A stretch of DNA of 7,409 nucleotides, taken from assembly GCA_900554455.1 (NCBI GenBank), contig USHT01000047.1, positions 1 to 7,409 of the forward strand, given 5' to 3'. Position 1 is the stretch's first letter, and every line of letters starts with the position of its first letter. A model generated the notes under the pieces. The model searched no databases and had not been told where the DNA came from. It worked only from the letters and a program-made list of their open reading frames with translations. Below are positions 6,994 through 7,409 of this stretch, piece by piece. The stretch comes from an uncultured Collinsella sp. GTDB taxonomy: Bacteria > Actinomycetota > Coriobacteriia > Coriobacteriales > Coriobacteriaceae. A program made the position numbers and the translations under genes.

Positions 6994-7073
6994 TGTCTCG
7001 TTAACCGAAATATGCAAATCTGGTTAATCAAATAATTGGAATCTGGTTAAATGAAAACTGTAAATTTGGTTAA
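6994..7073 (+). repeat. 11-bp direct repeats at exact 23-bp period upstream of ATPase gene
   Basis: AATCTGGTTAA occurs at 7017-7027 and 7040-7050, and AATTTGGTTAA at 7063-7073: starts exactly 23 bases apart. One period earlier, 6994-7004 reads TGTCTCGTTAA (8 of 11 matching), a probable degenerate fourth unit. The 12 bases between cores are not conserved, as expected for a protein-binding array and not for a sequence duplicated by slippage. It ends 27 bases before the ATPase ATG at 7101, so it is placed to act as an operator. The stretch is visibly AT-rich compared with its surroundings. Confidence 0.75.
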
Positions 7074-7100
7074 ACGCGCTGGTAAGCAATGGTGAAAACT

Positions 7101-7409
7101 ATGCCAAATAAGTACTACGCTAGAATTATCGAAAATGAGCTCGACCAGATGCTTGGGATATTCGGTGCCGTTCTCATCGAAGGACCTAAATGGTGCGGGA
7201 AGACAACCACGGCCGGGACCCGTGCGGCGTCCAGGCTCCTCCTCATGGACCCGTCGCGCAACTTCGAGAATCGCTTCCGTGCCGAGACGGACCCGGCGCT
7301 TGCCGTTTCCGGCGAGGTGCCGCGGCTGATCGACGAATGGCAGGAGGTTCCGAAACTTTGGGACGCGGCACGGTTTGAGTGCGACAACCGCGGCGGCGAG
7401 CCTGGCCAG
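7101..7409 (+). CDS. AAA_14/DUF4143 family ATPase, N-terminal part (3' end outside window)
   Basis: 103 residues to the window edge, no stop. It begins MPNKYYARIIENELDQML and contains Walker A GPKWCGKTT (28-36), DPSRN after the second strand (50-54) and the Walker B-like LIDEW (76-80) followed by PKLWD, matching AAA_14 proteins that carry a C-terminal DUF4143 domain. It is a paralogue of the protein at the window start: 31 of 40 residues are identical where both are visible. The ATG at 7101 has a weak GGTGA five bases upstream; ATG 7089 in the same frame would add four residues, and a stop at 7083 excludes anything earlier. Expected full length is about 420 residues by analogy with the first copy. 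Cellular role is not established for this family. The 23-bp-period array directly upstream suggests it is regulated. Confidence 0.9.
   Translation, partial: MPNKYYARIIENELDQMLGIFGAVLIEGPKWCGKTTTAGTRAASRLLLMDPSRNFENRFRAETDPALAVSGEVPRLIDEWQEVPKLWDAARFECDNRGGEPGQ

Noticed and set aside
7051..7095. Possible 14-residue leader peptide (MKTVNLVKRAGKQW) before the second ATPase.
   Set aside because: It has no clear ribosome binding site, it is made largely of the repeat motifs, and no attenuator-like hairpin is visible nearby. Chance is the simpler explanation.
1..7409. The two ATPase copies acting as direct repeats for excision of the intervening segment.
   Set aside because: DNA identity in the comparable 120 bases is only about 68% by hand count, too diverged for efficient homologous recombination. 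No att-like repeats were seen.

Overview
The window looks like a chromosomal accessory region from a high-GC Gram-positive bacterium, most likely a gut Coriobacteriia member of the Collinsella type. The reasons are the GC-rich codon use, an LAxTG-type sortase signal, a heterodimeric type IV ABC exporter and an AAA/DUF4143 ATPase with a close paralogue nearby. The genus is an inference from style, not from a search.

Layout: (1) Bases 1-1107 (+) hold the C-terminal part of an AAA_14/DUF4143 ATPase whose first ~54 residues lie before the window. (2) Bases 1135-4866 (-) hold a two-gene operon for a heterodimeric ABC exporter. The genes abut (TAA directly followed by ATG), and the ribosome binding site of the second lies inside the end of the first. 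The upstream subunit has a degenerate ATPase site and the downstream one has the catalytic glutamate. (3) Bases 4867-5043 are a divergent intergenic region with a candidate promoter on each strand. (4) Bases 5044-6057 (+) encode a secreted coiled-coil surface protein with a C-terminal LANTG anchor, followed by a strong hairpin terminator (6102-6142). (5) Bases 6193-6956 are a patch of broken genes: a 5'-truncated IS21-type istB (-), the last codons of an unknown + strand gene, a frameshifted one-helix membrane protein gene and a fragment of an XRE-type helix-turn-helix regulator. (6) Bases 6994-7073 lie in an AT-rich stretch and carry an 11-bp motif repeated at an exact 23-bp period, just upstream of (7) a second AAA/DUF4143 ATPase (7101 to the window end), which is paralogous to the first.

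How the parts work together: the two ABC subunits clearly form one exporter. The divergent wall-anchored protein shares their upstream region but has no demonstrated link with them. The two ATPases are same-strand paralogues, about 78% identical over the 40 residues that can be compared but only about 68% in DNA. They look like independently acquired or long-diverged family members and not a recent duplication. The strongest candidate for something undescribed is the 23-bp-period repeat array before the second ATPase. Nothing here amounts to a clearly new multi-gene system. No stretch longer than 300 bases lacks a gene or recognisable gene remnant, and I saw no RNA genes or CRISPR array.
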